Assembly (NCBI GenBank): GCA_963724015.1
Contig: CAVRTM010000004.1
Span: forward strand, 372,001 to 436,000
Direction of reading: 5' to 3'
DNA: 64,000 bases
DNA from: CAVRTM01 sp963724015
GTDB taxonomy: Bacteria; Actinomycetota; Actinomycetes; Actinomycetales; Dermatophilaceae
Below are positions 35,753-45,675 of the stretch, one piece after another (positions within the stretch are counted from its first letter, which is position 1; each line of letters begins with the position of its first letter). The notes under the pieces were generated by a model. That model worked only from the letters and a program-made list of their open reading frames with translations. It had not been told where the DNA came from and did not search any database. The position numbers were made by a program, and so were the translations under genes.

Positions 35753-37474
35753 GTGAACCCGTCCTCTGCCCTCGCGACCGTGCTCGTGGACGAGCTGGTC
35801 CGCGGCGGTGTCCGCGAGGCCGTGCTGTGCCCGGGGTCGCGGTCGGCGCCGCTGGCCTACGCGCTGCAGGAGGCCGACCGGCGGGGACGGCTGAGGCTGC
35901 ACGTCCGGGTCGACGAGCGCTCCGCCGGCTTCCTGGCCCTGGGGCTCGCCAAGCTGACCGGCGACCCGGTGCCGGTGGTCACGACGTCGGGCACGGCCGT
36001 CGCCAACCTGCACCCGGCCGTCCTGGAGGCCGGCCACGCCGGGGTGCCGCTGGTGGTGCTCAGCGCCGACCGGCCGCCGGAGCTGCGGGGCACCGGCGCC
36101 AACCAGACCACCGACCAGACCGGCTTCTTCGGTGCCGCCGTGCGGTGGTCCCACGAGCTGGAGACGCCGGCGCGCCGCCCGGGCCTGAACGGCTCGTGGC
36201 GGTCGGTCGTCGCCCGCGCCTGTGCCGCGGCGCGGGGGGACCTGACCGGCGACGCCGGGCCCGTGCACGTCAACGTGCCGCTGCGCGACCCGCTCGTGCC
36301 GACGCCCGACCCGGCCGGTGAGCCGGGCTGGCCGGACGACCTGCAGGGGCGGCCGGGCGGGATGGCCTGGGTGCAGGTACCCCGCCCGTCAGCCGCCCCG
36401 GGGGCCGGCATCACCGCGGCCCCCCGGACGCTGGTCGTGGTCGGTGACCTGCCCCGGCATGGGATGGCGGCCGAGGCGGTGGAGCTCGCCCGCGCCGCCG
36501 GCTGGCCGGTGGTGGCCGAGCCCTTCGGCCGCTACGACCGCACCGCCGTCGTGCCGCACGGGGCCTTGCTGCTCGGCGCCCGCAGCTGGCTGCAGGCGCA
36601 CCTGCCGGAGCAGGTGCTCGTCGTCGGACGGGTCACGCTGGCCCGGACGGTCGCCGCGGTGCTGCGGCACCCCGGCGTACGGGTCGAGGTGGTCGCGGCC
36701 ACCGCCGACTGGGTGGACCCGTCCCACGTCGCGTCCCGTGTCCTGCCGTGGGGGTCCGTCGCCGCGAGCCGCCCGGCCGTCGACGGCTGCGGGGACCGCG
36801 CCTGGGCCGGCGAGTGGGCCGAGGCCGGACGGCAGGTCGCCAAGTCCGCCGCCGAGGTCGTGGCCACCGCGTGGCCGTCCGGCCCCGCCGTGGCCGTCCG
36901 GCTCGCGGAGGCGCTGCCGCCGGGGGCGACCCTGTTCGTCGGCTCGTCCAACCCGGTCCGCGACCTGGACCTGGCCGTCGGACCCGGCGTGCTCGACGCC
37001 ACGACGCAGGTGGTGGCCAGCCGCGGGCTGGCCGGCATCGACGGCTGCGTGTCCACCGCGGCGGGGATCGCCCTCGCCGCACCGGACAGCCCGACGTACG
37101 CGCTGATGGGCGACCTGACGTTCCTGCACGACCAGGGCGGCCTGCTCATCGGCCCGCACGAACCACGCCCGGACCTGACGATCGTGGTGCCCAACGACGA
37201 CGGCGGCGGCATCTTCACGCTGCTCGAGCCCGGCGAGCCCGAGCGGGCGGCCGACTTCGAGCGGGTCTTCGGCACCCCGACCGGCACGTCGCTGGCGGCG
37301 CTGTGCCGGGCCCACGGCGCCCGTCACGTGCTGGCGTCCACGGCGGCAGAGCTCAGCGAGGCGGTCGCCTCGAGGCCGGCCGGGATCACCGTCGTCGAGG
37401 TGCCGGTACGACGGGCGGCGCACCGGGACCTGCAGGCGGAACTGCGCGAGGCGGCGGTCGCGGCCCTCGCCTGA
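35753..37474 (+). CDS. menD: SEPHCHC synthase (menaquinone biosynthesis MenD)
   Basis: The 573-aa thiamine diphosphate enzyme joins isochorismate and 2-oxoglutarate in menaquinone synthesis. The N-terminal NPSSALATVLVDELVRGGV and LCPGSRSAPLA are family hallmarks, and VVTTSGTAVANLHPAV follows. The C-terminal LMGDLTFLHDQGGLL and VVPNDDGGGIF form the ThDP/Mg2+ site. GTG 35753 is chosen over ATG 35729 because CAGGAT sits 6 nt upstream and the protein then opens with the family consensus. menF and menG lie 1.3-2.7 kb downstream. Confidence 0.95.
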   Translation: MNPSSALATVLVDELVRGGVREAVLCPGSRSAPLAYALQEADRRGRLRLHVRVDERSAGFLALGLAKLTGDPVPVVTTSGTAVANLHPAVLEAGHAGVPLVVLSADRPPELRGTGANQTTDQTGFFGAAVRWSHELETPARRPGLNGSWRSVVARACAAARGDLTGDAGPVHVNVPLRDPLVPTPDPAGEPGWPDDLQGRPGGMAWVQVPRPSAAPGAGITAAPRTLVVVGDLPRHGMAAEAVELARAAGWPVVAEPFGRYDRTAVVPHGALLLGARSWLQAHLPEQVLVVGRVTLARTVAAVLRHPGVRVEVVAATADWVDPSHVASRVLPWGSVAASRPAVDGCGDRAWAGEWAEAGRQVAKSAAEVVATAWPSGPAVAVRLAEALPPGATLFVGSSNPVRDLDLAVGPGVLDATTQVVASRGLAGIDGCVSTAAGIALAAPDSPTYALMGDLTFLHDQGGLLIGPHEPRPDLTIVVPNDDGGGIFTLLEPGEPERAADFERVFGTPTGTSLAALCRAHGARHVLASTAAELSEAVASRPAGITVVEVPVRRAAHRDLQAELREAAVAALA

Positions 37475-37489
37475 GCGACGGGGAGCCGC

Positions 37490-38752
37490 TCAGAACATCA
37501 CGGCGCCGACCGGCTCCCGGTCGTCGCTGAGGGCATGGGAGGCGGCCCACAGCGAGCCGGGCGTGAGCTCTTGCACCGACCCCTGCCGCGCCTGCGCGGA
37601 CAGGGTGCGGGTGCCCAGGTACGCCGCGGCCAGCGCCTGCACCGGCAGCCGCAGGTCGGCGGGGTCCTCGGTGGGGACGCACCGGCCGACGCCGTCGTCG
37701 CCGGCGGTGAGCCGCCAGCGCCGGTGGTTCCAGGGGCACGCGTCGTCCGCGACGTCGAGCACCACGTCGCAGGCCGAGGCGTAGCCGCGCTGCGCGAGGG
37801 CCGCGCCGACGTCGACCAGCCGCAGCCACAGCCCGTCGTGCGTCGTCGTCCGCACCGTCCGCGGTCCGCCGGCCCACCAGATCACCGGGTCGTCCGCCAT
37901 CCGTCCGCTGATCCGCGTCGTGGTGGTCAGGTCGAAGTCGACCAGCCGCCGGGTCAGCGCGAGCAGCGAGGCCGGGTCGACGGCCGCGATCTCCGGCACC
38001 GTCACCGTGGCATCCGGCAGGCCGTCGTCGCCCCAGCTGCCCGCGCGGGAGAAGCGGGCGTAGCCGGTCGGCTGCCCGTCCACCGACGCGAACAGGACCT
38101 TGCCGGTCTCGCGCCCCTGCCGGGAGCGCGGCTGGTCCACGAGCACGGAGCGCGTCATCGGGTCGGGCCGGGTCACCGCGCCGAGGGTCGTGGTGGCGCA
38201 CCGCAGGTGCAGCTCCTGCACCGCGGTGGCCGTCTCGTCCGAGTCCGCCTCGACGTAGTGGGTCCGGACCGCCTCGGCAGCCTCCTGCAGCTCCGGCGCC
38301 TCGAACGCCGTCCCGCGGGCGAGGGTCAGCTCCACCTCGGCGGAGGCCGTCGCATAGCCGAAGCGCCCGTAGATGGCGACCTCGGCGGCGTGCAGCCCGC
38401 TCAGCGCGACGCCCTGGTCGCGCAGGTCGGCGAGGTGGTGGGTCACCATCTCGCGCAGCACCCCGCGGCGGCGGTGGTCGGGGTGGACCGAGACCCAGGA
38501 GAGCCCCGGCATCGGCACCCGCGTGAGGGTCCCGAGCGGACCCGGGACCGTGACGGCCATGTCGTACGACGTGTAGATGCCGGCGAGCGTCGTACCGCCG
38601 TCCGGGCTCGCGGCGAACGTCCGCGCCCAGTCCAGGGACGCCGTACGGACGTCCGCCGAGATGGTGTCGGGGTCGAAGAAGAAGGCGGCGCCGTGGACCG
38701 CGAGCAACCGGTCACGGTCGGCCGCGGTCAGGCCGAGGATGCGAAGGGGCAT
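37490..38752 (-). CDS. Eis-like GNAT family N-acetyltransferase
   Basis: The 420-aa protein has the three-domain Eis architecture. An N-terminal GNAT domain (VSVHPDHRRRGVLREMVTHHL, acetyl-CoA motif; IYGRFGYATASAEVEL) is followed by a second degenerate GNAT half and a C-terminal SCP2-like domain (RLPVQALAAAYLGTR). Mycobacterial Eis acetylates aminoglycosides and host proteins; what this one acetylates is unknown. It is convergent with menD (15-nt gap) and in tandem with menF. Confidence 0.87.
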   Translation of the reverse strand: MPLRILGLTAADRDRLLAVHGAAFFFDPDTISADVRTASLDWARTFAASPDGGTTLAGIYTSYDMAVTVPGPLGTLTRVPMPGLSWVSVHPDHRRRGVLREMVTHHLADLRDQGVALSGLHAAEVAIYGRFGYATASAEVELTLARGTAFEAPELQEAAEAVRTHYVEADSDETATAVQELHLRCATTTLGAVTRPDPMTRSVLVDQPRSRQGRETGKVLFASVDGQPTGYARFSRAGSWGDDGLPDATVTVPEIAAVDPASLLALTRRLVDFDLTTTTRISGRMADDPVIWWAGGPRTVRTTTHDGLWLRLVDVGAALAQRGYASACDVVLDVADDACPWNHRRWRLTAGDDGVGRCVPTEDPADLRLPVQALAAAYLGTRTLSAQARQGSVQELTPGSLWAASHALSDDREPVGAVMF

Positions 38753-38814
38753 GGCCCGCAGCCTGACCGGAGAGCGAGCGCCTCGCAACCGGGTTGCGCC
38801 CGGCGGTGCGGTGG

Positions 38815-40111
38815 TCAGCCGCCGGCGGTCAGCGCGTCCCGCATCGGCACGAACTTGGCGTCGGACTCGGCCAGCTCGGCCTCGGGCACGGACCCCGCGA
38901 CGATGCCGCACCCGGCGAACAGCCGCATCCGGCGCGGGTCCTCGTCGAGGAAGGCGCCGCAGCGCAGGGCGATGCCCCACTCGCCGTCGCCCGCGCCGTC
39001 CATCCAGCCGACGGGGCCCGCGTAGCGCCCGCGATCCATCTGCTCGAGCTCGGTGATCGTTGCCGCGGCGACGTCCGTGGGCGTGCCGCACACGGCGGCC
39101 GAGGGGTGCAGCGAGGCGGCGAGCGCGAGGGAGGTGACGTCGTCGGTGAGGACCCCGGCGACGTCGGTGGCCAGGTGCATGACGTTGGACAGGTGCAGCA
39201 CGAACGGCGCCTCGGGCACGTTCATCGACGAGCAGTGCGGCGCCAGCGCGTCGGCGACCGAGCGCACGGCGTACTCGTGCTCCTCCAGGTCCTTGGACGA
39301 GCGCGCGAGCGACGCGGCGAGCGCCAGGTCGTGCGCGTCGTCGCCGGTACGGCGGATCGTGCCGGCCAGGACGCGGGAGGTGACCAGCCCCTTCTCGAGC
39401 CGCACCAGCAGCTCCGGCGTCGCGCCGACGAGGCCGTCGACCGCGAACACCCAGGTGTTGTCGTAGCGCTCGGCCAGCCGCTGCAGCACCCAACGGGGGT
39501 CGATCGGCGCGTCCGCGTCGACGACCAGGTCGCGCGCCAGGACGACCTTGTCCAGCTGCCCCGCGCTGATCCGCTCCACCGCCGCCGCGACGACGCCGGA
39601 CCACTGCGCGCCCGAGAGCGCGCCGTCGGCGAAGGCCACCTGGGCCGGTGCCGGCGGTGGCTCCTGGAGGCGCCGGCTCGACGGGGGCCGGCAGGTGGGC
39701 GCCGACGCCGATCGTGGTGAGCCACCACCGCCCGCCGCGCCGACCGACGACCACCTCGGGCACGACGAGCGTTGCGCCGCTGGCCGACTCGGCGGAGAAC
39801 GAGATCGACCCGAAGGCGACCGGGCCGGTGCCGGGCAGCCGGACGTCGTCGCGCACCACCGCGTGGGCCACCACGTCGCGCCACCACCGGCCCGCCTGCG
39901 GGAAGCGGTCCTCGCCGCCGGCCCGGAACGTCAGCGCGCGCCCCCAGCCGACCAGGCCGGAGCCGCCGCGCACCCACGACACCATGTCCCGGGCGTCGGT
40001 CGCGGGCAGGAGCGACAGGAGGGGGCCCGGGTCGTCGAGGGCCACGGTGCGCGCCACCAGGGGCGCGGGCATCCCCGCGGGGGAGGGGTCGGGGCCGGGC
40101 GAGGACGTCAC
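38815..40111 (-). CDS. menF: Isochorismate synthase (one frameshift)
   Basis: This chorismate-to-isochorismate enzyme has the C-terminal chorismate-binding domain in one frame: LDKVVLARDLVVDADAPID, VFAVDGLVGATPELLVRLE, AGTIRRTGDDAHD, HPSAAVCGTP and LRCGAFLDEDPRRMRLFAGCGIVAGS. The N-terminal part lies in another frame. One extra base at about 39668 separates them; without it the gene is 431 codons. The GTG at 40111 is preceded 8 nt upstream by TAGGCT (40125-40120, minus). It is divergent from menG, and both serve menaquinone synthesis. Confidence 0.88.
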
Positions 40112-40197
40112 GGCCAGCAAGCCTACGACGGACCGTCCGCTCCGCCGCTGCGACCGCTGCCTTCCCGGCCGTGCGGGGCATCGGCAAGGATGAGCCC

Positions 40198-40894
40198 ATG
40201 ATCCGCGCCAGCCTGGACAAGCGCCCCCGCGAGGTGGCCTCGATGTTCGACGACGTCGCCGCGAGGTACGACCTCACCAACGACGTGCTGTCGATGGGGC
40301 AGGACCGTCGCTGGCGCCGGCTCGTGCGCGAGGCCGTGGCCGCCCAGCCCGGGGAGCGGGTGCTGGACATCGCCGCCGGCACGGGCACCAGCAGCGAGCC
40401 GTTCGCCGACGCGGGCGTCGACGTCGTCCCGGCCGACTTCTCACTCGGGATGCTGCGCGTCGGGCAACCGGCGCCGCCCCGACCTGGCCTTCACCGCGGC
40501 CGACGCCATGCGCCTGCCGTTCGCCGACGACTCCTTCGACGCGGTCACCATGTCCTTCGGGCTGCGCAACGTGGCCGACCCCGACGTGGCGCTGCGCGAG
40601 TTCCTGCGGGTGACGCGGCCGGGTGGCCGGCTGGTCGTCTGCGAGTTCAGCCTCCCCACCAACGCGGCCTTCAGGAAGGTGTACGCCGAGTACCTGATGC
40701 GCTCGCTGCCCTCCCTCGCCCGGCGGGTCAGCTCCAACCCCGACTCCTACGTCTACCTCGCCGAGTCGATCCAGGCCTGGCCCGCCCAGCGCGAGCTCGC
40801 AGCCCTGGTCCGGACCGCCGGGTGGGCCGACGTGGAGTGGCGCAACCTCACCGGCGGGATCGTGGCCCTGCACCGCGCCGTCAAGGCCGCCTGA
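40198..40894 (+). CDS. menG: Demethylmenaquinone methyltransferase (one frameshift)
   Basis: This UbiE/MenG SAM-dependent methyltransferase makes menaquinone from the demethyl form. The opening ASLDKRPREVASMFDDVAARYDLTNDVLS, SAM motif I LDIAAGTGT and later FADDSFDAVTMSFGLRNVAD are diagnostic. The frame changes at about 40463, where GTCGGGCAAC should read GTCGGCAAC to give VGNRRRPDLAFTAADAMRLP; corrected length is 231 aa. AAGGAT (40186-40191) lies 6 nt before the ATG, so it is probably leaderless. The extra base is likely a sequence error. Confidence 0.9.
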
Positions 40895-41003
40895 GCGGCG
40901 TACCGGCCCGCGCCCACTCACCGTGCCCATTCCGTGACCCCCGCCACAGCGCGGCGCCGTTGAGTTAGGCACTCCTTGGTACGAGACTTCGGGTACGGCG
41001 GCG

Positions 41004-41009
41004 TAGAGT
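41004..41009 (+). promoter_or_regulatory. Probable -10 box of the menJ-nuo transcript
   Basis: TAGAGT fits the actinobacterial TANNNT -10 pattern; no convincing -35 is visible. It ends 11 nt before the Rex-type palindrome, so a repressor bound there would sit on the start site. Confidence 0.45.
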
Positions 41010-41020
41010 GCCGCCTCAAG

Positions 41021-41038
41021 TTGTGAACCACTTCACAA
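41021..41038. promoter_or_regulatory. Rex-type operator (TTGTGAACCACTTCACAA)
   Basis: This is a perfect 7-4-7 palindrome with half-site TTGTGAA, identical to the core of the Rex redox-repressor operator known from Streptomyces, where Rex represses nuo and cytochrome bd genes until NADH rises. It lies just before the ribosome binding site of the menJ-like gene, the first gene before nuoA. Confidence 0.8.
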
Positions 41039-41072
41039 GCGCGTGCAGCGCCGCACCGTCCGGAAGGAAGTC

Positions 41073-42417
41073 GTGAGCCAGAGCATCGGGAACGGGACCG
41101 GCGGGCACGCCGGCGCGACGGACAGCCGGCGGGACGGTGGAGTCCGCGGACGTGATCGTCGTGGGCGCCGGCCCGGGCGGGTCCGCCACGGCCGCCTACC
41201 TCGCGATGACCGGCCTCGACGTGCTGCTGCTGGAGAAGACCGCGTTCCCCCGCGAGAAGGTCTGCGGCGACGGGCTCACCCCCCGGGCGGTCCGCGAGCT
41301 GATCACCCTCGGCGTCCCCACGCCGGAGGAGGACGGCTGGATCCGCAACCACGGCCTGCGCATCATCGGCGGCGGCATGCGGCTGTCCCTGCCGTGGCCG
41401 GACCTCGCCAGCTTTCCGCCGTACGGCCTGGTCCGCACCCGCCAGGACTTCGATGACATCCTCGCCCGCCACGCCGTCAAGCACGGCGCACGCCTGCGCG
41501 AGCGGACCAACGTCACCGGCCCGGTGCTGGACGACCGCACCGGCGCCATCGTCGGCGTCACCGCCAAGCTGGTCGACGACGACGGACGCCCGACGGGTGC
41601 CGAGGCGACCTTCCGGGCGCCGCTGGTCGTGGCCGCCGACGGCAACTCCAGCCGCCTGTCGCTGTCGATGGACCGGCCCAAGCGCGACGACCGGCCGATG
41701 GGTGTCGCCGTGCGCACCTACTACACGAGCCCGCGCCATGACGACGACTACCTCGAGTCGTGGCTGGAGCTGTGGAGCAACAACGAGGCAGGGGAGAAGA
41801 TCCTGCTGCCCGGCTACGGCTGGATCTTCGGCGTCGGCGACGGCACCAGCAACGTCGGCCTGGGCATCCTCAACACCTCCAAGGCCTTCGGCAAGGTCGA
41901 CTACAAGGACGTGCTGCAGCGCTGGGTGGAGACCATGCCCGCGGAGTGGACCTACAACGAGTCCACGATGACCGGGCCCGTGCGCGGTGCCGCCCTGCCG
42001 ATGGGCTTCAACCGCCAGCCGCACTACGACCGTGGCCTGCTGCTCGTCGGCGACGCCGGCGGCATGGTCAACCCGTTCAACGGCGAGGGCATCGCCTACG
42101 CGATGGAGTCCGGGCGCCTGGCGGCCGACGTCATCGCCCAGGCCTTCGCCCGCGGCGACGTCGGCCGCGAGAAGGTGCTGCAGTCCTACCCGCGGGTCAT
42201 GAAGGACGCGCTCGGGGGCTACTACACGCTCGGCCGGGGCTTCGCCAGGATGATCGGCAACCCCGAGGTGATGCGCCTCGCCGTGAAGTACGGCCTGCCG
42301 CGCACGACCATGATGAAGTTCCTGCTGAAGGTGATGGCCAACCTCGCCGAGCCGCACGGCGGCGACGCGGGAGACCGCCTGATCCACGCCGTGTCGAGGA
42401 TGGTCCCGGCGGCATGA
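41073..42417 (+). CDS. menJ: Geranylgeranyl reductase family / menaquinone reductase MenJ-like (one frameshift)
   Basis: This is an FAD-dependent reductase of isoprenoid double bonds. The Rossmann motif VIVVGAGPGGSATAAYLA and the FAD-binding LLVGDAGGMVNPFNGEGIAYA are intact, and PREKVCGDGLTPRAV is the family signature. It probably saturates one isoprene unit of menaquinone (MenJ role), in line with its place before nuoA. The natural start appears to be GTG 41073, preceded by GGAAGGAAG; its frame joins the main one only if a G near 41135 is removed (447 aa). The alternative start GTG 41137 lacks a ribosome binding site. Confidence 0.85.
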
Positions 42418-42433
42418 TGCAGGTCACGTTCCC

Positions 42434-42439
42434 TAGGAT
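42434..42439 (+). promoter_or_regulatory. Possible internal -10 box before nuoA
   Basis: TAGGAT lies in the 139-nt gap between menJ and nuoA and could start a second nuo transcript. The -35 region is not convincing. Confidence 0.3.
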
Positions 42440-42556
42440 GATCCCGTTTGGCAGCGTTGTCCCCGGACGGGCTGCAGTCCGTATGCCGGGGGAGACCTCC
42501 TCCACACCCACGCAGCACCCGAGGACGATCGGCAACCGGAAGGGAAGGGCGTCGCG

Positions 42557-42919
42557 ATGACCAACCCCTATGTGCCACTGCTGTTCCTGCTGGCCATCGG
42601 CGGCGGCTTCGCGGCCTTCTCCGTCGTGGCCGGCGCGCTCTCCGGCCCCAAGCGCTACAACCGCGCCAAGCTGGACGCCTACGAGTGCGGCATCGAGCCG
42701 ACCCCCCACGCCACCGGCGGCGGCCGCGTGCCGATCAAGTACTACCTGACCGCCATGCTCTTCATCATCTTCGACATCGAGAGCGTCTTCCTCTATCCGT
42801 TCGCGGTGGCCTTCAACAACCTGGGCCTCTTCGCGCTGGTGGAGATGGTGCTGTTCATCATCACCGTGTTCGTCGCCTACGCCTACGTGTGGCGTCGCGG
42901 CGGACTGGAATGGGACTGA
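42557..42919 (+). CDS. nuoA: NADH-quinone oxidoreductase subunit A
   Basis: The 120-aa membrane-arm subunit has three transmembrane helices (residues about 3-25, 65-88, 92-112). The loop KLDAYECGIEPTPHATGGGRVPIKYYL carries the conserved Cys of the quinone-site region, and FIIFDIESVFLYPFAV is highly conserved. GGAAGGGAAGG precedes the ATG. First gene of nuoA-N. Confidence 0.95.
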   Translation: MTNPYVPLLFLLAIGGGFAAFSVVAGALSGPKRYNRAKLDAYECGIEPTPHATGGGRVPIKYYLTAMLFIIFDIESVFLYPFAVAFNNLGLFALVEMVLFIITVFVAYAYVWRRGGLEWD

Positions 42920-42923
42920 CGAC

Positions 42924-43478
42924 ATGGGCATCGAAGAGAAGCTCCCCGCCGGCTTCCTGCTGACGACGGTCGAGCAGCTCGCCGGCTACATGCGCAAGAG
43001 CTCGGTCTGGCCGGCGACGTTCGGCCTCGCCTGCTGCGCGATCGAGATGATGGCCGTCGGCACCCCCGACTACGACATCGCCCGCTTCGGCATGGAGCGC
43101 TTCTCGGCGACCCCGCGCCAGGCCGACCTGATGATCGTCGCCGGCCGGGTCAGCCAGAAGATGGCCCCCGTCGTGCGCCAGGTCTACGACCAGATGCCCG
43201 AGCCCAAGTGGGTCATCTCGATGGGTGTCTGCGCCAGCAGCGGCGGGATGTTCAACAACTACGCGATCGTGCAGGGGGTCGACCACATCATCCCCGTCGA
43301 CGTCTACCTGCCGGGCTGCCCGCCGCGCCCGGAGATGCTGCTCAACGCGATCATCACGCTGCACGAGCAGATCCAGAACACCCCGCTCGGCGTCAACCGT
43401 GTCAAGGCGGCCCGCGCCGCCGAGGAGGCCGCGATGAAGGCGACGCCGACGCACGCGATGAAGGGGTTGTTGGCATGA
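42924..43478 (+). CDS. nuoB: NADH-quinone oxidoreductase subunit B
   Basis: The 184-aa subunit binds cluster N2, the terminal Fe-S centre next to quinone. Ligands are visible in FGLACCAIEMM (Cys pair), SMGVCASSGGMF and DVYLPGCPPRPE. QADLMIVAGRVSQKMAPVVR is conserved. It starts 4 nt after nuoA and overlaps nuoC (ATGA). Confidence 0.96.
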   Translation: MGIEEKLPAGFLLTTVEQLAGYMRKSSVWPATFGLACCAIEMMAVGTPDYDIARFGMERFSATPRQADLMIVAGRVSQKMAPVVRQVYDQMPEPKWVISMGVCASSGGMFNNYAIVQGVDHIIPVDVYLPGCPPRPEMLLNAIITLHEQIQNTPLGVNRVKAARAAEEAAMKATPTHAMKGLLA

Positions 43479-44290
43479 CGGAGACTCCCAAGGACCCTGC
43501 ACCCGAGGGCAAGGTCGGTGCCACCGCCGAGCAGAAGGTGAGCACGACGCACGCCCAGGAGACCGGTGGCGCGCCGACCGCGGCCGAGACCGAGAACCTC
43601 CCGGCGGCACCGGGGCTACTTCCCGAGCCGGTCGTCGTCGGGGAGCGCCACGGCATGTTCGGGGCCAAGTCCGGGGACACCAGCGGGTACGGCGGGCTGG
43701 TGTCGCCGGTGCTGTTCCCCGGTGCCGCGGTCCGCCCCTACGGCGGCTACTACGACGAGGTCGCGGACTCCCTCGAGCTCGTGATGGACGAGGGTGCCCC
43801 GGGCACCTTCGGCCGGGCGGTCGAGCGCGTGGTCGTCGACCGCGGCGAGATGACCCTCTTCGTGGCGCGCGAGCACCTGGTCGCGGTGGCCCGTGCGCTG
43901 CGCGACGCGCCGGCCCTGCGGTTCGAGATGTGCAGCGGCGTGTCCGGTGTGCACTACCCGGGCGAGGTTGGCCGCGAGCTGCACGCCGTCTACCACTTCC
44001 TGTCGATCACCAACGGCGGCAGGCGGATCCGCGTCGAGGTCACGTGCCCCGACACCGACCGGCACATCCCCTCGATCGTCTCGGTCTACCCGGCCAACGA
44101 CTGGCACGAGCGGGAGACGTGGGACATGTTCGGGATCGAGTTCGACGGCCACCCGGCCCTGACCCGCATCCTCATGCCGGACGACTGGCCCGGCCACCCG
44201 CAGCGCAAGGACTACCCCCTCGGCGGGATCCCTGTGGAGTACAAGGGCGCCACCATCCCGCCGCCGGACCAGCGGAGGTCGTACAACTGA
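43475..44290 (+). CDS. nuoC: NADH-quinone oxidoreductase subunit C
   Basis: This 271-aa 30-kDa subunit of the peripheral arm has NDWHERETWDMFGIEFDGHP and RILMPDDWPGHPQRKDYPLG in the C-terminal half, the universally conserved segment. The first 50 or so residues (Glu, Thr and Ala rich) are an actinobacterial extension of unknown role. It overlaps nuoB by 4 nt and nuoD by 1 nt. Confidence 0.95.
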   Translation: MTETPKDPAPEGKVGATAEQKVSTTHAQETGGAPTAAETENLPAAPGLLPEPVVVGERHGMFGAKSGDTSGYGGLVSPVLFPGAAVRPYGGYYDEVADSLELVMDEGAPGTFGRAVERVVVDRGEMTLFVAREHLVAVARALRDAPALRFEMCSGVSGVHYPGEVGRELHAVYHFLSITNGGRRIRVEVTCPDTDRHIPSIVSVYPANDWHERETWDMFGIEFDGHPALTRILMPDDWPGHPQRKDYPLGGIPVEYKGATIPPPDQRRSYN

Positions 44291-45675
44291 TGACTACTCA
44301 CACCACGACCCACGGCGCGACCGACTCCATGCACGCCGGTGACGTCTTCGCGACCTCCGTGACCGACGAGCACGACGCCGAGAACGCGCGCGTCTTCAAC
44401 GCCGCCGGCGGTGACTGGGACGACATCGTCGATGAGGCGTCCGCGCTCCACGAGGAGCGGATCGTCGTCAACATGGGCCCCCAGCACCCGTCGACGCACG
44501 GCGTGCTGCGGCTCATCCTCGAGCTGGACGGCGAGACCGTCACCGAGACGCGGGCCGGGATCGGCTACCTGCACACCGGCATCGAGAAGAACATGGAGTA
44601 CCGCAACTGGACGCAGGGGGTGACGTTCTGCACCCGGATGGACTACCTCGCGCCGCTGTTCAACGAGGCCGTCTACTGCCTCGGCGTGGAGAAGCTGCTG
44701 GGCATCACCGACCAGATCCCCGAGCGGGCCACCACCATCCGCGTGCTGCTGATGGAGCTCAACCGGATCGGCTCGCACCTGGTGGCGCTGGCCACCGGCG
44801 GGATGGAGATGGGCGCGACCACGGTCATGACCGTGGGCTTCCGTGAGCGCGAGCGGATCCTCGCCATCCTGGAGATGATCACCGGCCTGCGGATGAACCA
44901 CGCGTTCATCCGTCCCGGCGGCGTCGCCCAGGACCTGCCGCCGGGCGCGATCGACAAGATCCGCGACACGATCCCCACGCTGCGCAAGGGCCTGCACGAG
45001 CTCGAGCTGCTGCTGGTCGAGAACCCCATCCTCAAGGGCCGCACGGTCGACGTCGGCTACCTCGACCTGACCGGCTGCATGTCCCTCGGGATCACCGGAC
45101 CGGTGCTGCGCTCGGCCGGCCTGCCGCACGACCTGCGCAAGCTCGCGCCGTACTGCGGCTATGAGACCTACGAGTTCGACGTCCCCACCCGCGACACGTG
45201 CGACGCCTACGGGCGGCTGCGGATCCGCATCGAGGAGATGTACCAGTCGCTGCGGATCGCCGAGCAGGCGGTCGACCGGCTGCAGGCCACGCCCGGCCCG
45301 GTCATGGTCGAGGACAAGAAGATCGCGTGGCCGGCGCAGCTGGCCATCGGTAGCGACGGCATGGGCAACAGCCTGGACCACATCCGCGAGATCATGGGCA
45401 CCTCGATGGAGTCGCTGATCCACCACTTCAAGCTGGTCACCGAGGGCTTCCGGGTCCCGCCGGGCCAGGCCTACGTCGCTATCGAGTCGCCCAAGGGCGA
45501 GCTCGGCTGCCACGTCGTCTCCGACGGCGGCACGCGCCCCTACCGCGCGCACTTCCGTGACCCGTCCTTCAACAACCTGCAGGCCGTGGCCGCGATGTGC
45601 GAGGGCAGCCAGGTCGCCGACGTCATCGTCGCCGTGGCCTCGATCGACCCCGTGATGGGAGGCGTGGACCGCTGA
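44290..45675 (+). CDS. nuoD: NADH-quinone oxidoreductase subunit D
   Basis: This 461-aa 49-kDa subunit lines the quinone-binding pocket. MGPQHPSTHGVLRLILELDG, GYLHTGIEKNMEY and the terminal DPVMGGVDR are hallmarks. An N-terminal extension of about 50 residues precedes the domain. One-base TGATG overlaps with both nuoC and nuoE imply coupled translation. Confidence 0.96.
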   Translation: MTTHTTTHGATDSMHAGDVFATSVTDEHDAENARVFNAAGGDWDDIVDEASALHEERIVVNMGPQHPSTHGVLRLILELDGETVTETRAGIGYLHTGIEKNMEYRNWTQGVTFCTRMDYLAPLFNEAVYCLGVEKLLGITDQIPERATTIRVLLMELNRIGSHLVALATGGMEMGATTVMTVGFRERERILAILEMITGLRMNHAFIRPGGVAQDLPPGAIDKIRDTIPTLRKGLHELELLLVENPILKGRTVDVGYLDLTGCMSLGITGPVLRSAGLPHDLRKLAPYCGYETYEFDVPTRDTCDAYGRLRIRIEEMYQSLRIAEQAVDRLQATPGPVMVEDKKIAWPAQLAIGSDGMGNSLDHIREIMGTSMESLIHHFKLVTEGFRVPPGQAYVAIESPKGELGCHVVSDGGTRPYRAHFRDPSFNNLQAVAAMCEGSQVADVIVAVASIDPVMGGVDR

